From assembly GCA_043228905.1 (NCBI GenBank), contig JBHGNT010000010.1:7130001-7194000 (forward strand): a stretch of 64,000 nucleotides of DNA. The letters run 5' to 3'. The stretch is from Azolla caroliniana. Its lineage: Eukaryota; Polypodiophyta. The notes under the pieces are model-generated. The model was not told the DNA's origin. It saw nothing but the letters and a program-made list of their open reading frames with translations, and searched no databases. Each line of letters starts with the position of its first letter. Position 1 is the stretch's first letter. The translations under genes and the position numbers were made by a program. This document shows positions 23,501 through 32,941 of this stretch, piece after piece.

Positions 23501-24629
23501 GAAGAAGAGCCTTTACGGACTGAAGCAGGCTCCCCGGCAATGGTACCGGAAGTTCGACTCTTTCATGACCGACGAAGGGTACCACAAAACGCAGTCCGAT
23601 CACTGCGTGTTTGTGAAGAAGTTCGAAGGAGGAGACTTTCTAATACTCCTGTACGTGGACGACATGTTGATCGTCGGACGGGACCAGGTCAAGATACAGA
23701 TGCTGAAGAAAGCGCTTCACCGAACCTTCTCAATGAAGGACCTGGGTCCGGCGAGGCAAATACTAGGGATGCACATCATCCGGGACTGGAAGAAGAAGCA
23801 GTTGTGGCTGTCACAGGAGAAGTACGTGACAAAGGTGCTTCACCGGTTCAACATGTCGGAAGCAAGACCGGTCGGGTCAACCCTCCCGGCAAACTGCAAG
23901 TTGTCCAGCAAGCAAAGCCCCAAGACAAAGGCTGAGAAGGAGGACATGATGAAAGTACCATATGCCTCTGCCGTCGGAAGCTTGATGTACGCAATGGTGT
24001 GTACAAGACCGGACATAGGATATGCAGTTGGAGTGGTGAGCCGGTACATGAGCAATCCCGGCAAAGAACACTGGAACGCGGTGAAGTGGATACTCCGATA
24101 CCTGAAGGGCACGGCAAACGTGTGCCTCCGATTCGGCTCCGGTAAGCCCGAACTCGACGGCTTTACCGATTCGGATATGTCGGCTGATGCAGATACCAGC
24201 CGGTCCACATCAGGGTATGTGATGACGTATGCAGGGGGAGCTGTTTCGTGGCAGTCGAGGCTGCAGAAGACGGTTGCATTGTCAACCACGGAGGCGGAGT
24301 ACATGGCGGCTGTTGAAGCCGGCAAGGAAATAATATGGATGAAGGACTTCATTAGAGAGCTCGGTATCCGGCAGGAGGAGTACCGACTCTACTGCGACAG
24401 TCAGAGTGCCATCCACCTTGCGAAGAACGCGGCCTATCACTCCCGGACGAAGCACATCCAGCGAAGATATCACTGGATCCGGGAAAGGATAGAAGACCAG
24501 GAGTTCGTGCTGACGAAGATCCACACGGACGAGAACGGGTCAGATATGCTGACCAAAGTGCTCACACCCGACAAGCTGGAAGCGTGCCGGAAGAGGGTCG
24601 GACTGGAAAGACATCCCATGCCGAAGTGA
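20559..24629 (+). CDS. Copia D gag-pol polyprotein
   Basis: Open frame of 1,356 codons. Start chosen at ATG 20,559 (MEGGGSGPPG), the first after the primer site; the frame is also open upstream into the LTR. Order: UBN2-type Gag (about 10-200); CCHC knuckle CFYCGKPGHFQKNC (about 232-245); aspartic protease VVDSGASFH (about 318); integrase zinc part from LWHKRLCH (about 445) to CTDCLAGK; integrase core with D in HTDVC (about 508), D in RADNGGEY (about 569) and E in NGLAERMN (about 605); RT with QMDVKTAFLHGDLEE and LLYVDDML (about 1,031); RNase H with FTDSDMSADAD, TTEAEYMAA and CDSQSA (about 1,279), ending near DMLTKVLTPDKLE. Composition matches Tnt1/Tork-lineage elements. The protein would self-process and copy the element's RNA in virus-like particles. 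No stop or frameshift seen. There is no long extension after RNase H, unlike copia B. Confidence 0.96.
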   Translation: MEGGGSGPPGMMVLNSQNYADWKIKMEDLLIVRDLYEPIDNAEIPKGVIESEWKLLNRKAVATIRQYVDVSVLQHVANDTNAYEMWQKLSGLYERKNALTRTSLMRKIVNLKYRDGESMVEHVSTFMGFVNQLAAIKFPLDDAMQAIMLMCTLPESWENLVVTLSTSCKEENLSLLTVKTSILNEEARWRDKEPASDSKALLTESEQGRQRNRSPQRREKSGTQSQSRGRPTCFYCGKPGHFQKNCRHFRKDNGTDGTDSKKSPERNGAYRGAMDRRGPDRRGQDRKGTTALAASEEEIMLITEERELNLAGEEMTWVVDSGASFHLTPEKKYFSSYTTGEHGCVRMGNEGTCRIAGIGDVWLTTSTGCKMLLKDVRHVPEVRLNLISAGRLDDEGYTGSIRNGVMKFSKGSLIVARDRKVNTLYLMNAWLCPEELNVAADTAGELWHKRLCHMSEKGMKRLAEDNLIPVKHVHLEKCTDCLAGKQNRTSFHSRPPTRRSAPLELVHTDVCQVETKLHGGAQYFVTFIDDHSRKLWTAPLKTKDQVLCVFKELHGRVERESGKKLKAIRADNGGEYRGQFKEYCRSKGIRLEFTVPKTPELNGLAERMNRTIMERVRSMLAHAKLPKGFWAEAMSTSTYVINRSPSVPLDGDTPQRVWTGREVSYRHLKVFGCLAYVHVAKDRRGKLDPKTRPCIFLGYGDDEFGYRVWDPVDKKIFRSHDIIFMEDNTLADWESEKKMKSSKSTGEDQLYEEQSRPARDRLALEDPAEDGEETEPAEEDETGTGTGPDPEMDSDEEETEEPVTEAPERRYPLRERRAPRRFPEPEHVLLTDEGEPESFEEAKLDTHSRRWLSAMQEEMDSLHENHTYELVELPKGKRALRNKWVFKLKPGDAGNPPRYKARIVVKGFQQKKGVDFDEIFAPVVKMTSIRTVLSIAASMDLEVEQMDVKTAFLHGDLEEEIYMQQPEGFEKKGKEHLVCRLKKSLYGLKQAPRQWYRKFDSFMTDEGYHKTQSDHCVFVKKFEGGDFLILLYVDDMLIVGRDQVKIQMLKKALHRTFSMKDLGPARQILGMHIIRDWKKKQLWLSQEKYVTKVLHRFNMSEARPVGSTLPANCKLSSKQSPKTKAEKEDMMKVPYASAVGSLMYAMVCTRPDIGYAVGVVSRYMSNPGKEHWNAVKWILRYLKGTANVCLRFGSGKPELDGFTDSDMSADADTSRSTSGYVMTYAGGAVSWQSRLQKTVALSTTEAEYMAAVEAGKEIIWMKDFIRELGIRQEEYRLYCDSQSAIHLAKNAAYHSRTKHIQRRYHWIRERIEDQEFVLTKIHTDENGSDMLTKVLTPDKLEACRKRVGLERHPMPK

Positions 24630-24639
24630 AGGGGGAGTT
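24629..24639 (+). promoter_or_regulatory. Polypurine tract, copia D
   Basis: AAGGGGGAGTT directly before the 3' LTR and overlapping the stop codon of gag-pol. Expected primer for plus-strand DNA. Confidence 0.88.
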
Positions 24640-25127
24640 TGTTGGGATTACGGTCCCTCCGGATGGGATGGTCGGATGTCCGGGAATTGAGAATGAAGAC
24701 CCGGTTCCGGATCCGGATGATGAAGACCCCGGCTACGGAGCCGGATGATGAAGACCCCGGTTCCGGATCCGGATGATGAAGACCCGGTTCCGGATCCAGA
24801 TGATGAAGACCCCGGCTACGGAGCCGGATGATGAAGACCCCGGTTCCGGATCCGGATGATGAAGACCCCGGCTACGGAGCCGGATGATGAAGACCCCGGT
24901 TACGGAGCCGGATGATGAAGACCCCGGTTACGAAGCCGGATGACGAATGTACCCGGAGAGAGATCCGGATACGGGGACATATTTGTGAATATGTTTGCCA
25001 AGGGCCCTTGAGGCTATATTTGTAAATAGCCCGAAAGTCATATGTGTATAAATATGACTTAGGGCAAACAGTTTGTTGTTGTTACTCATTTTTCTGGTTT
25101 TCCACTTAGAGGGAGCTAAGTGAGCAG

Positions 25128-25174
<47 letters not shown>

Positions 25175-25437
25175 GAAGAGGTCGTTGCCTCTGTGTATTA
25201 CCGCCGCCTGTGGCGAAGACAGTGAGCTCAAGGTTGTTGCCTTGTAGCTTCACCATTGTACATCTCTGTTTATAGTGATAGTTGGAGTTTGAGGACTCCC
25301 GTGGTTTTTCCCATTTAGGGTTTTCCACGTAAAACATCCTGTGTACTCTTCTCTCTATTGTCTTCGTGTATTTTGTATTTCCTGTTTTCTGTGAGTTGAT
25401 CCTATTCCTCGGTGGTGGCCGAGCACTGTGTTCAACA
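24640..25437 (+). repeat. 3' LTR of copia D
   Basis: 798 bp, the same as the 5' LTR except for nine rather than eight 28-bp units (24,701-24,952), a longer GA run (25,130-25,173) and about five substitutions. Confidence 0.95.
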
Positions 25438-25442
25438 ATTAC

Positions 25443-25657
25443 TTTAGTCAGTCCTTTAAGGACTTATATAAATAGTGCTGTAAAGCACAGTTGTATGTAC
25501 AAGTCTTTGAGTTTTTTGAATTTAGATTTCTTTTGTTCTGCTCTTACTCTGTCTCTCCTACGTATCGTGTTAAGCTTCCATGAAACCTTCATCTCTGTGT
25601 TCTGTTGTTATCCGGCTTAGCCGGTTTTTTTTATGCTTCCACACTTTCACTTTTACA
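25443..25657 (+). repeat. 5' LTR of copia C, right part
   Basis: Continues the copia C LTR after the copia D insertion. Includes AGTCC-TTTAA-GGACT (25,450-25,464), TATATAAAT (25,465-25,473), GTGCT-GTAA-AGCAC (25,475-25,488), and the end CTTTTACA followed by a primer site variant TGGTATCGGAGT (25,658-25,669). Confidence 0.85.
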
Positions 25658-25750
25658 TGGTATCGGAGTGCAAGGGTTGAGAACTGCTGCTACCGACAAG
25701 CAATTTCCATAGATGAACCCTAACACCCGGTAAAGAACAAGAAGGGAAGA

Positions 25751-26915
25751 ATGGACAGGGGAATGGCTAGCTCACTCCTGATGGAGAAGCTCGACAAAAC
25801 CAACTACGCATCTTGGTCATACAAGATGCACCAATACCTACTCAGGCATGGCTACTAGAGTTATTTCGACGGAGCTAACGATACAACACATGATGCGGCA
25901 CACAAGCACTTTTCGGGTTGAGAACAAACGACAAGCAGGGTGATGTACTGCTTTGCATCTAGTGTCGGCGACTAGCTGCTCAACCATATCCGGGATGCCA
26001 AGACGCCAAAGGAAGCTTGGGGAAACCTGAAGAAGGTCTTCGCTGCAAGCACTATAGCCTGGAAACTACAACTCCTATAGGAGTTGAACAATGTCCGGTA
26101 GAAAGATATGTTGGTGGCCAACTATATTGCCCGGATTAAGGAGATCTGCGACTCCCTGGCCTCCATCAACGTGGCCGTTGAGGAAGACGAGATGGTGCAG
26201 GTCTATCTCGGAGGCCTGACGTTCCGAACAATGATCCGTACAAGGGAGAAAACGTCCTCGTTTTTCGACTTACAATCGATGCTCCTTGTAGAGGAGAACC
26301 ACATAGGTGCGTCGACGAGTATGCACACCGACATAAAGATGTTGTACACAAAGGCAGAGAAGCCTCGTGGATGTGGTATTCGAGGCGGATAGGCGTGCAA
26401 TGCAGGCGGCTGACAAGAGCAGAATTGGAGGCACAAAGATGGTGCTGACAGTAGTACTGGACCCTCCGGAAGCAGGGTGAGTCAAGGTGGCACTGGGAGC
26501 CGGCAAGGAAAGACCATGACACATTGTTGGTAGTGTGGCCGAAAGGGCCACTAAGGAAGTGAGTGCTGGAAGGAAAGGGTTGTTTCGGACAAGGCTGGAT
26601 CATCGCGCAAGGGCACTAGGATGGAAGAATGTTCATCGTTGAAACCAATCATGTAGGCACCGCTATGTTCGTGAAAGAACAAAAGGTCGAGTCGGATATC
26701 GTCATGTGGCATAAGTGGATCGGCCACATAAACTTCCGGAAGCTTTAGGAGATGTAGTCGAAACACGTGGTTTTCAGACTGTCGAAGTTTAGTGGCCTAA
26801 AAGGCCAGATTTGTGAAGCTTGTTAGCTCAGGAATCATCATGTGCTTCCATTCCCCAATGAGAAGAATCAGAGCCGGAATCGGCTTGATCTTATCCATTC
26901 AGATGTGTGGGGAAC
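25751..26915 (+). pseudogene. Copia C gag-int pseudogene
   Basis: Starts at ATG 25,751 (MDRGMASSLLMEKLDKTN). Gag has many in-frame stops and a clean segment at 26,108-26,392. Near 26,600 the sequence jumps from the knuckle region straight to the pre-integrase region (DGRMFI, then a degenerate WHK.IGHINF), so the protease region, several hundred bases in relatives, is deleted. It ends inside the integrase (LIHSDVWG, about 26,900), where the LTR of gypsy F starts. Non-functional. Confidence 0.85.
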
Positions 26916-27174
26916 TGTCAGGAATAGTACTAAAACAGAGAGAGAATTATTACTAGAGAAGGGAAGTACTATTAGTACTAAGAGGACGAGACTGTCTAAG
27001 GCTCCCGAGAGAGAGAAAGAGAGAAGAGGAGAGAGAGAGAGAGATGGCGAGGAAGAGAGAGAGAGAGAGATGATGATAACATATGATATATTATGTGAAG
27101 AGTAAGTACAAAAGGGCTATGAGGCTTTAGACTAGCGTTGAACCAATTTGGTTCAAAATAATGCTTAGTGCCTT
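26916..27174 (-). repeat. 3' LTR of gypsy F, distal part
   Basis: Matches 36,505-36,743 in the 5' LTR: begins (plus strand) tgtcaggaatagtactaaaa, holds GA-rich runs, and ends at gccttt where copia E inserted. The plus-strand ORFs here are GA translations. Confidence 0.87.
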
Positions 27175-27549
27175 TGTTGAGTGGCAAGCTCAACCCGATC
27201 CGGATCGGTGAGCCGATGAGCCGGTTAGCCGGATCCATCAGTAACCAAAAGCCTAGTAGCAGCCTAGACTACTAGGTAGTTAATGTCTCATAGTTAGTAT
27301 CAGACGCTTGTGTGAGCATTGAAGTACACCGTACTTCTGTCAGTCCGTATGGACTTGTATAAAAGTGTTCACTGAACACATACGATGTACAGAGCATTAT
27401 AGAGAATTGTTATTTTTTAATAGAGTTTTGTGTCTTCTCTCTCTTTCTCTCTGTCTCTCCCGCGTATTGTGTATATTCAAGCTCTCCATTAAACCTGCGT
27501 ATTTTTCTGTCTTCAGTTTTCTACTTGCTTCTGCATGCTATTCTTTACA
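27175..27549 (+). repeat. 5' LTR of copia E
   Basis: TGTTGAGTGGCAAGCTCAAC...TTCTTTACA. Palindromes at 27,306-27,317, 27,321-27,337 (GAAGTACACCGTACTTC), 27,342-27,355 (AGTCCGTATGGACT) and 27,365-27,379 (GTGTTCACTGAACAC) surround TATAAAA (27,358-27,364). Primer site TGGTATCAGAGT follows at 27,550-27,561. Confidence 0.92.
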
Positions 27550-27630
27550 TGGTATCAGAGTGCAAGGGTTGAGAACCTCTGCAGCTGACATAGCTTGAAA
27601 GGAAAACCAACTAAGAAGAAAAGAGAAGTA

Positions 27631-30600
27631 ATGGACAGAGGAATGGCTAGCTCGCTTCCGGTGGAGAAGCTCGACAGATCCAACTACGCATCTTGGTCAT
27701 ACAAGATGTACCAGTACCTGCTTGGGCATGGGTACTGGAGCTATGTTGACAGAGCTAACGACACAACACTTGATGCGACACACAAGGACTTCCCAGTGTG
27801 GGAACAAACGACAAGCAGAGTGATGTACTGCATCACGTCCAATGTCGGAGACCAGCTGCTAAGCCATATCCGAGATGCCAAGAAGCCAAAAGAATCTTGG
27901 GGAAACTGAAGAAGGTTTTGGCTGCAAGCACAACGGCCAGAAAGCTGCAGCTAAGGCAAGAGCTCAGCAATGTCCGATAGAAAAATCTGTTTGTGGCCGA
28001 TTACACGGCCCAAATCCAAGAAATTTGTGACTCACTCGCCTCCGTCAATGTGAACATCGAGGAGGATGAGATGGTGCAAGTGTGCCTTGGTGGGCTAGCG
28101 TCTAAGTTCAGAGCTTTCCGAAGGGCGGTCTGTACGAGGCAAAATACGCCGTCATTTTTCAACTTACAGTCGATGCTCCTTGTAGAGGAGAACCACGCCG
28201 GTGCGTCAACAATTGCACCCACCGACAGCCGGATGTTGTACACGGAGGCGGATCGGCCCCGTGGGCGTGGTGGACGAGGCGGGTTGGCTCGCAATGGTAG
28301 CGGCCAACAAGAGTAGGACCAAAGGCACAGAGAACATGCCGACAACAGTTCTGGACCCTCCACAAGCAAGGGGAGTCAAGGCGGCGCCGGAGGCCGGCAA
28401 GAAAAGGCCGACACGGAATGCTAATACTGTGGTAAAAAGGGCCACAGAGAAAGCGAGTGCTGGAAGAACTGTGCCGATTCGGACAGATCCGGATTTGGCA
28501 AGGCCGGTAGAGAGAACCAGGAATACTCGCACTATGCAGAAGGATCGGGAGGATCGAAAACAAGGCTAACTCGATGACGAAGACCACTTCCAAATCGGAG
28601 GAAGTGTGGTACGTTGATTCCGGTGCGTCAAATCACATGGCGAGCCACAAAGAGTGGTTCTCCTTCTTGGAGAAACCAGAACAACCGAGAGTCGTCGAAA
28701 CAGGAGACGACACTCCTCACCCAATCGTGCATGTCGGAGAAGTCCCTTTGAGCCACGTCGGACAGAGGGGGAAGCTGATGAACGTGTTACACGTTCCGAC
28801 TATCACGAAGAACCTGGTGTCAGTCGGTCAGATCGTTGACTAGGGGATGCAGGTGCGGTTTACGCACCTTGGGTGCTTCATCAAGGAAGAGGGCCAGATT
28901 ATTGCGCAAGGGCGTAGAGAAGGGAGGATGTTCATCCTCAACACCAATGACGTCGACACCGCTTTGTTTGCCAAAGGACAGAAGGTCGAATCAGACATCG
29001 ACCTGTGGCACAAGCGGATCGGCCACGTTAATTACCGGAGGCTTCAAGACCTGCAAACGAAACAAGTTGTTTTCGGTTTGCCAAAGTTCAGTGGACGGAA
29101 GGCCCAAATATGTGAAGCCTGCCAACTCAGGAAGCAGCACCGGCTTCCATTCCCCACCGAACGAAACCGTAGCCGTAACAAGCTCAACCTTATTCATTCG
29201 GATGTATGGGGATTGACACAGAATGTTAGTCTTGGCAGGAGTCGGTATTTCGTCTCCTTCATCGACGACTACAACCATCACACATGGATCTACCTCACTG
29301 AGCAGAAGAGCGAAGTCTTCAAGTGTTTCCAGAACCTGCAAAACCTGGTTGAACGGTCAACGGACAGGAAGATCAAGTGCCTGCGGTCGGATGGCGGAAA
29401 AGAATATTTTTCCGGCCAATTCAACAGTTATCTGCAACAAAAAGGAATTCGGAGAGAGTTTAGCTGCAGATACACGCCGGAGCAAAATGGTTTGGCCGAA
29501 AGGAAGAACCGGTCGATTGTCGACGCAGCAAGGGTAATGCTGGAGGAGAAGAGCATGCCCCATTTCTACTGGGCTGAGGCAGTCCGGACGGCCGTCTACA
29601 TCCAAAACCGGATCGGTGACAAGGTGTTTGCGCATGAGCTTTATTTCGGACGCAAGCCGAATTTGAGACACCTTCGGATATTCGGTAGCATTGCATATGT
29701 GCATGTGCCGGATGAGAAGCGGAGGAAGTTGGATGCAAAGTCAGAGAAATGCATCCTGGTCGGTTACTCGCATGAGAAAAAGGGGTATAAGTGCTATAAC
29801 CCCTGGACGAAGCAGGTCCGAGTTAACCTGGATGTTGAGTTTGATGAGATGGCATCATGGTATGCCTTACCGGCTCCGACTTCCGACCCCGACCCGATAC
29901 CGGAGGATGAGGAACCAGTCTAGAAAGAAGATGAAGACCTCGGCACTCTAGAAGAGAGTCCGATCTCCTTTTGGTTAAGTGGGCCAAATGAGCGGCCGAG
30001 TCGGGAGGACCAGTCGGATGAGGAACCAACGAGTAATGGAGACTCTGCCGTGCTCTCCCCACGCAAGGAACTGAGGAGACAGTTCATGCGCAAAGAGAAG
30101 GGGAAAAAGAAGATGCCGGAATACGAAACTGGGAACGTTGAGTCGGATCGGAGTGAATCCGACTTCGGCAAGGATGAAGGTGGATCTTTGGGAACGAAGT
30201 CCAAACTGGCCAAGAAGGGCCCCAAACCGGGTAACGATAAGATATACTGGTCTTCCTGCCAGAAGAACTCCGTGAAGCGGTACGAGTACAATGAGTACAT
30301 GGCGCATCATTATGCAGAAGCAGCAAGGAACGCAAATTGGCGTGTCACTATGGAGGAAGAAATGCGGGCACTTGATGCCAACGACACATGGGACCTCGTT
30401 GACCCTCCCCGACACTATAAACTGATCGGATATAAGTGGGTGTACAAGGTAAAGGAAAATGTTGACGGTTCAGTTAACCGATACAAGGCCCGATTAGTGG
30501 CGAAGGAATACGTGCAGAACCACGGAATCGACTACGACAAGACCCTTCACTCTGGTAACAAAGATGACTACGGTTCGTGTGGTGCTGGCAGTTGCTGTGG

Positions 30601-32297
30601 CAAGGGGGTGGCATCTTCACCAGATTGACGTGAAGAATGCATTTCTTCAAGGCGATCTTGAAGAAGAGGTCTTTATGACCCAACCCCCCCAGTTTCCAGT
30701 CGGGGATGAACAAGTCGGCAGTGTGCCGGCTGAAGAAGTCACTTTATCGCCTGAAGCAAGCCCCCTGAGCTTGGAATGCCAAGATCACGCATCGGTTGCG
30801 TAAGATGGGGTTTGCGGCCTCCAAGTTTGACTATTCGTTGTTCATCTGGCAAGGTCCGGACGGTCCGGTATGCATCTTGTTGTATGTTGATGATCTAGTC
30901 ATCATCGAACCCGGACTCGATGAAATCAGCCAAGTCAAGTCCTAACTGTCGGATGCATTTGAGGTGAAGGACTTGGGGGGGACCTTCACTATTTCCTTGG
31001 GATCGAGGTGATCCGAACCCCTGACGACATATTGCTCTCACAAAGACACTATGTGTTGAATATGTTGTACAAGTTCGGCATGACAGAATGCCAATCGATT
31101 TCCACACCCCTAGACCGGAACCAGAAGCTCCGTCCCAACTCCGGACCGGCCTGTGATGAGAAGCGGTTTCGACAAATTGTCCGAAGCCTTATATATTTGA
31201 CAATCACCCGACCCGACATCAGTTATCCGGTCGGTGTGATCAGCCAATATATGCAGAAGCCGACCGTCGAGCACCTTCTGTGCGCGCATCGAATTTTGCG
31301 ATATGTGAGCGGCACGAAAGACCGGGGACTGTTATACCGGCATGGTATAACCGAAGAGCTAGTCGGCTACACCGATGCCGACTGGGCCGGCGATGCATCG
31401 GATTGCCGATCCACCTCCGGCTATATGTTTTCCCTTGGTAGCGCGGCTGTTGTGTGGAGCAACAAAAAGCAGCCAAAAGTGGCACTTTTGAGTACTGAGG
31501 CTGAATACCAGGGCGCTACCGTTGCCACCTGTGAAACCATTTGGCTTCGACGACTACTTCAAGACCTGCGGATTGAGGTGCCGACCCCGATCCTGATCTA
31601 TTGTGACAACATAAGAAGCATGTAGCTCACCAAGAACCCCGTATTCCATACTCGCACAAAGCACATAGAAGTGCACTACCACTTCATGCGTGAGTGTGTC
31701 CTGAATGGTGAAGTCGAACTTCGGTATGTTCATACGGATCGACAAGTTGCCAACATCTTCACCAAACCACTCGAATCGGACAAGTTGCAGCACTTCACTG
31801 AAATGCTTGGTGTTCAGCATCTCGACGTGCCACACTTGAGGGGGAGAATGGGCAAAGACACCGGTACCCGGACATGGTCTGATGTGGTGAAGGGCTTGGA
31901 ACCGGAAGACGAATCGGGAGCAACCAATTCGGACAAGAGCTGGAACGAATCGGAGACAGTCGATTCTATTCAACAGATGGATTCAGAAGAACCAGATCAA
32001 TTCAAGGCCAAGAGGACGAGAAGGTAGCAAAAGTCGACGCAAACACGAAGGAATCGGTGAATCGGCAAGCACCGACGTCACAGTAGCGAAGGAGCTCATT
32101 TGGGCCTGTTGAGCAGACAAGCCGACCGAGGAGGTCGAGATGCGCGGAATCAGAAGGGTCACGACAAATGGGACCGGACCGGACGAGGAGCGTGACCAAG
32201 GTAGAGTGACGCTAGGAGGAACCAGGTGGAAGGACCGGCTGCCATGGAGACTAACACTACGATTCGACCTCAAGTTGAGCTTGAGGGGGAGTGTTGA
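27631..32297 (+). pseudogene. Copia E gag-pol pseudogene
   Basis: Starts at ATG 27,631 (MDRGMASSLPVEKLDRSN). Gag is frameshifted near 27,908 and has stops at 27,978 and 28,314. Protease DSGASNHM is near 28,617. After a Gln-to-TAG stop at 28,841, the integrase is open at 28,847-29,923 with LWHKRIGH, IHSDVWG, RSDGGKEY and NGLAERKN. RT starts at about 30,270 and shifts frame near 30,545 and again near 30,980; it keeps LYVDDLV. About 48 bp present in copia B are missing after NEYMAHHYA. RNase H is open at 31,008-31,625 (DADWAG, STEAEY). After LRGRM (about 31,848) the pol frame continues about 149 codons, with four stops, to TGA at 32,295, inside the 3' LTR. Confidence 0.9.
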
Positions 32298-32723
32298 GCG
32301 ACAAGGTCAACCGGATCCGGATTGGCTGAATAAGCCTGAGCCGGATCGGCATCCAAAAGGATGAGCCGGATCGGTGAGCCGGTGAGCTGGGGAGCCGGTT
32401 AGCCAGATCCATCAGTAACCTTAAGCCTAGTAGCAACCTAGACTACTAGGTAGTTAATGTCTCATAGTTAGTGTCAGACGCTTGTGTGAGCATTGAAGTA
32501 CACCGTACTTCTGCCAGTCCGTATAGACTTGTATAAAAGTGTTCACTGAACACATACGATGTACAGAGCATTATAGAGAACTTTTATTTTTTAATAGAGT
32601 TTTGTGTCTTCTCTCTCTTTCTCTTTGTCTCTCCTGCGTATTGTGTATATTCAAGATCTCCATTAAACCTGCGTATTTTTCTGTCTTTGGTTTTCTACTT
32701 GCTTCCGCACTCTATTCTTTACA
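32292..32723 (+). repeat. 3' LTR of copia E
   Basis: TGTTGAGCGACAAGGTCAAC...TTCTTTACA, preceded by the polypurine tract CTTGAGGGGGAG (32,280-32,291). Longer than the 5' LTR by an internal stretch near 32,320-32,395. Confidence 0.9.
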
Positions 32724-32920
32724 ACCTTCTTTTATAGTGTTCTTAGGAGTAATCTGGAAGCTTCTAGAATGTTCAAGAGAAATATGGAATATACATTAAT
32801 TTCCTATAATAAAACTTAAATGAAAATAACATACTATGTATTACAATAAATGGTATAATGGTCAAGAGCTCGACCCATATAACATAAGGTCATGGGTTCG
32901 AGTTTTGCCATATCATGACA
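32724..32920 (-). repeat. 3' LTR of gypsy F, proximal part
   Basis: On the minus strand the LTR starts TGTCATGATATGGC at 32,920, directly after the polypurine run CTTAAGGGGGGGATAG. On the plus strand, 32,849-32,905 contains sequences like tRNA A and B boxes (TGGTCAAGAGC and GGTTCGAGTTTT). Confidence 0.82.
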
Positions 32921-32941
32921 CTATCCCCCCCTTAAGAAGAT

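Larger units (their letters stand above)
19766..25437 (+). mobile_element. Copia D, intact Ty1/copia element (Tnt1/Tork-like)
   Basis: Complete LTR retrotransposon: 5' LTR 763 bp, primer site, one uninterrupted gag-pol, polypurine tract, 3' LTR 798 bp, flanked by the 5-bp target duplication attac (19,761-19,765 and 25,438-25,442). LTRs differ by one 28-bp repeat unit (8 versus 9 copies), the length of a GA run (36 versus 44) and about five substitutions by eye, so the insertion is recent. All catalytic motifs are present. It could be autonomous; activity is not shown by sequence alone. It is the youngest well-dated element of the window and lies in the LTR of copia C. Confidence 0.96.
19524..26915 (+). 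mobile_element. Copia C, truncated and split by copia D
   Basis: Same family as A, B and E. Its 5' LTR is in two parts (19,524-19,765 and 25,443-25,657), because copia D inserted in it with the target duplication attac. The internal part runs 25,658-26,915, with Gag and the start of integrase, and is cut where the LTR of gypsy F begins. The LTR start has decayed from TG to TA (tattgagcag). Confidence 0.85.
27175..32723 (+). mobile_element. Copia E, full-length but decayed Ty1/copia element
   Basis: Same family as A, B and C. 5' LTR 27,175-27,549 (375 bp) and 3' LTR 32,292-32,723 (432 bp), the latter with about 57 bp more CCGGATC-rich sequence in U3. Flanks are gcctt (27,170-27,174) and acctt (32,724-32,728), a 5-bp target duplication with one change. 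It sits in the 3' LTR of gypsy F, whose sequence resumes at 32,724. Gag-pol has several frameshifts and stops. Confidence 0.92.
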
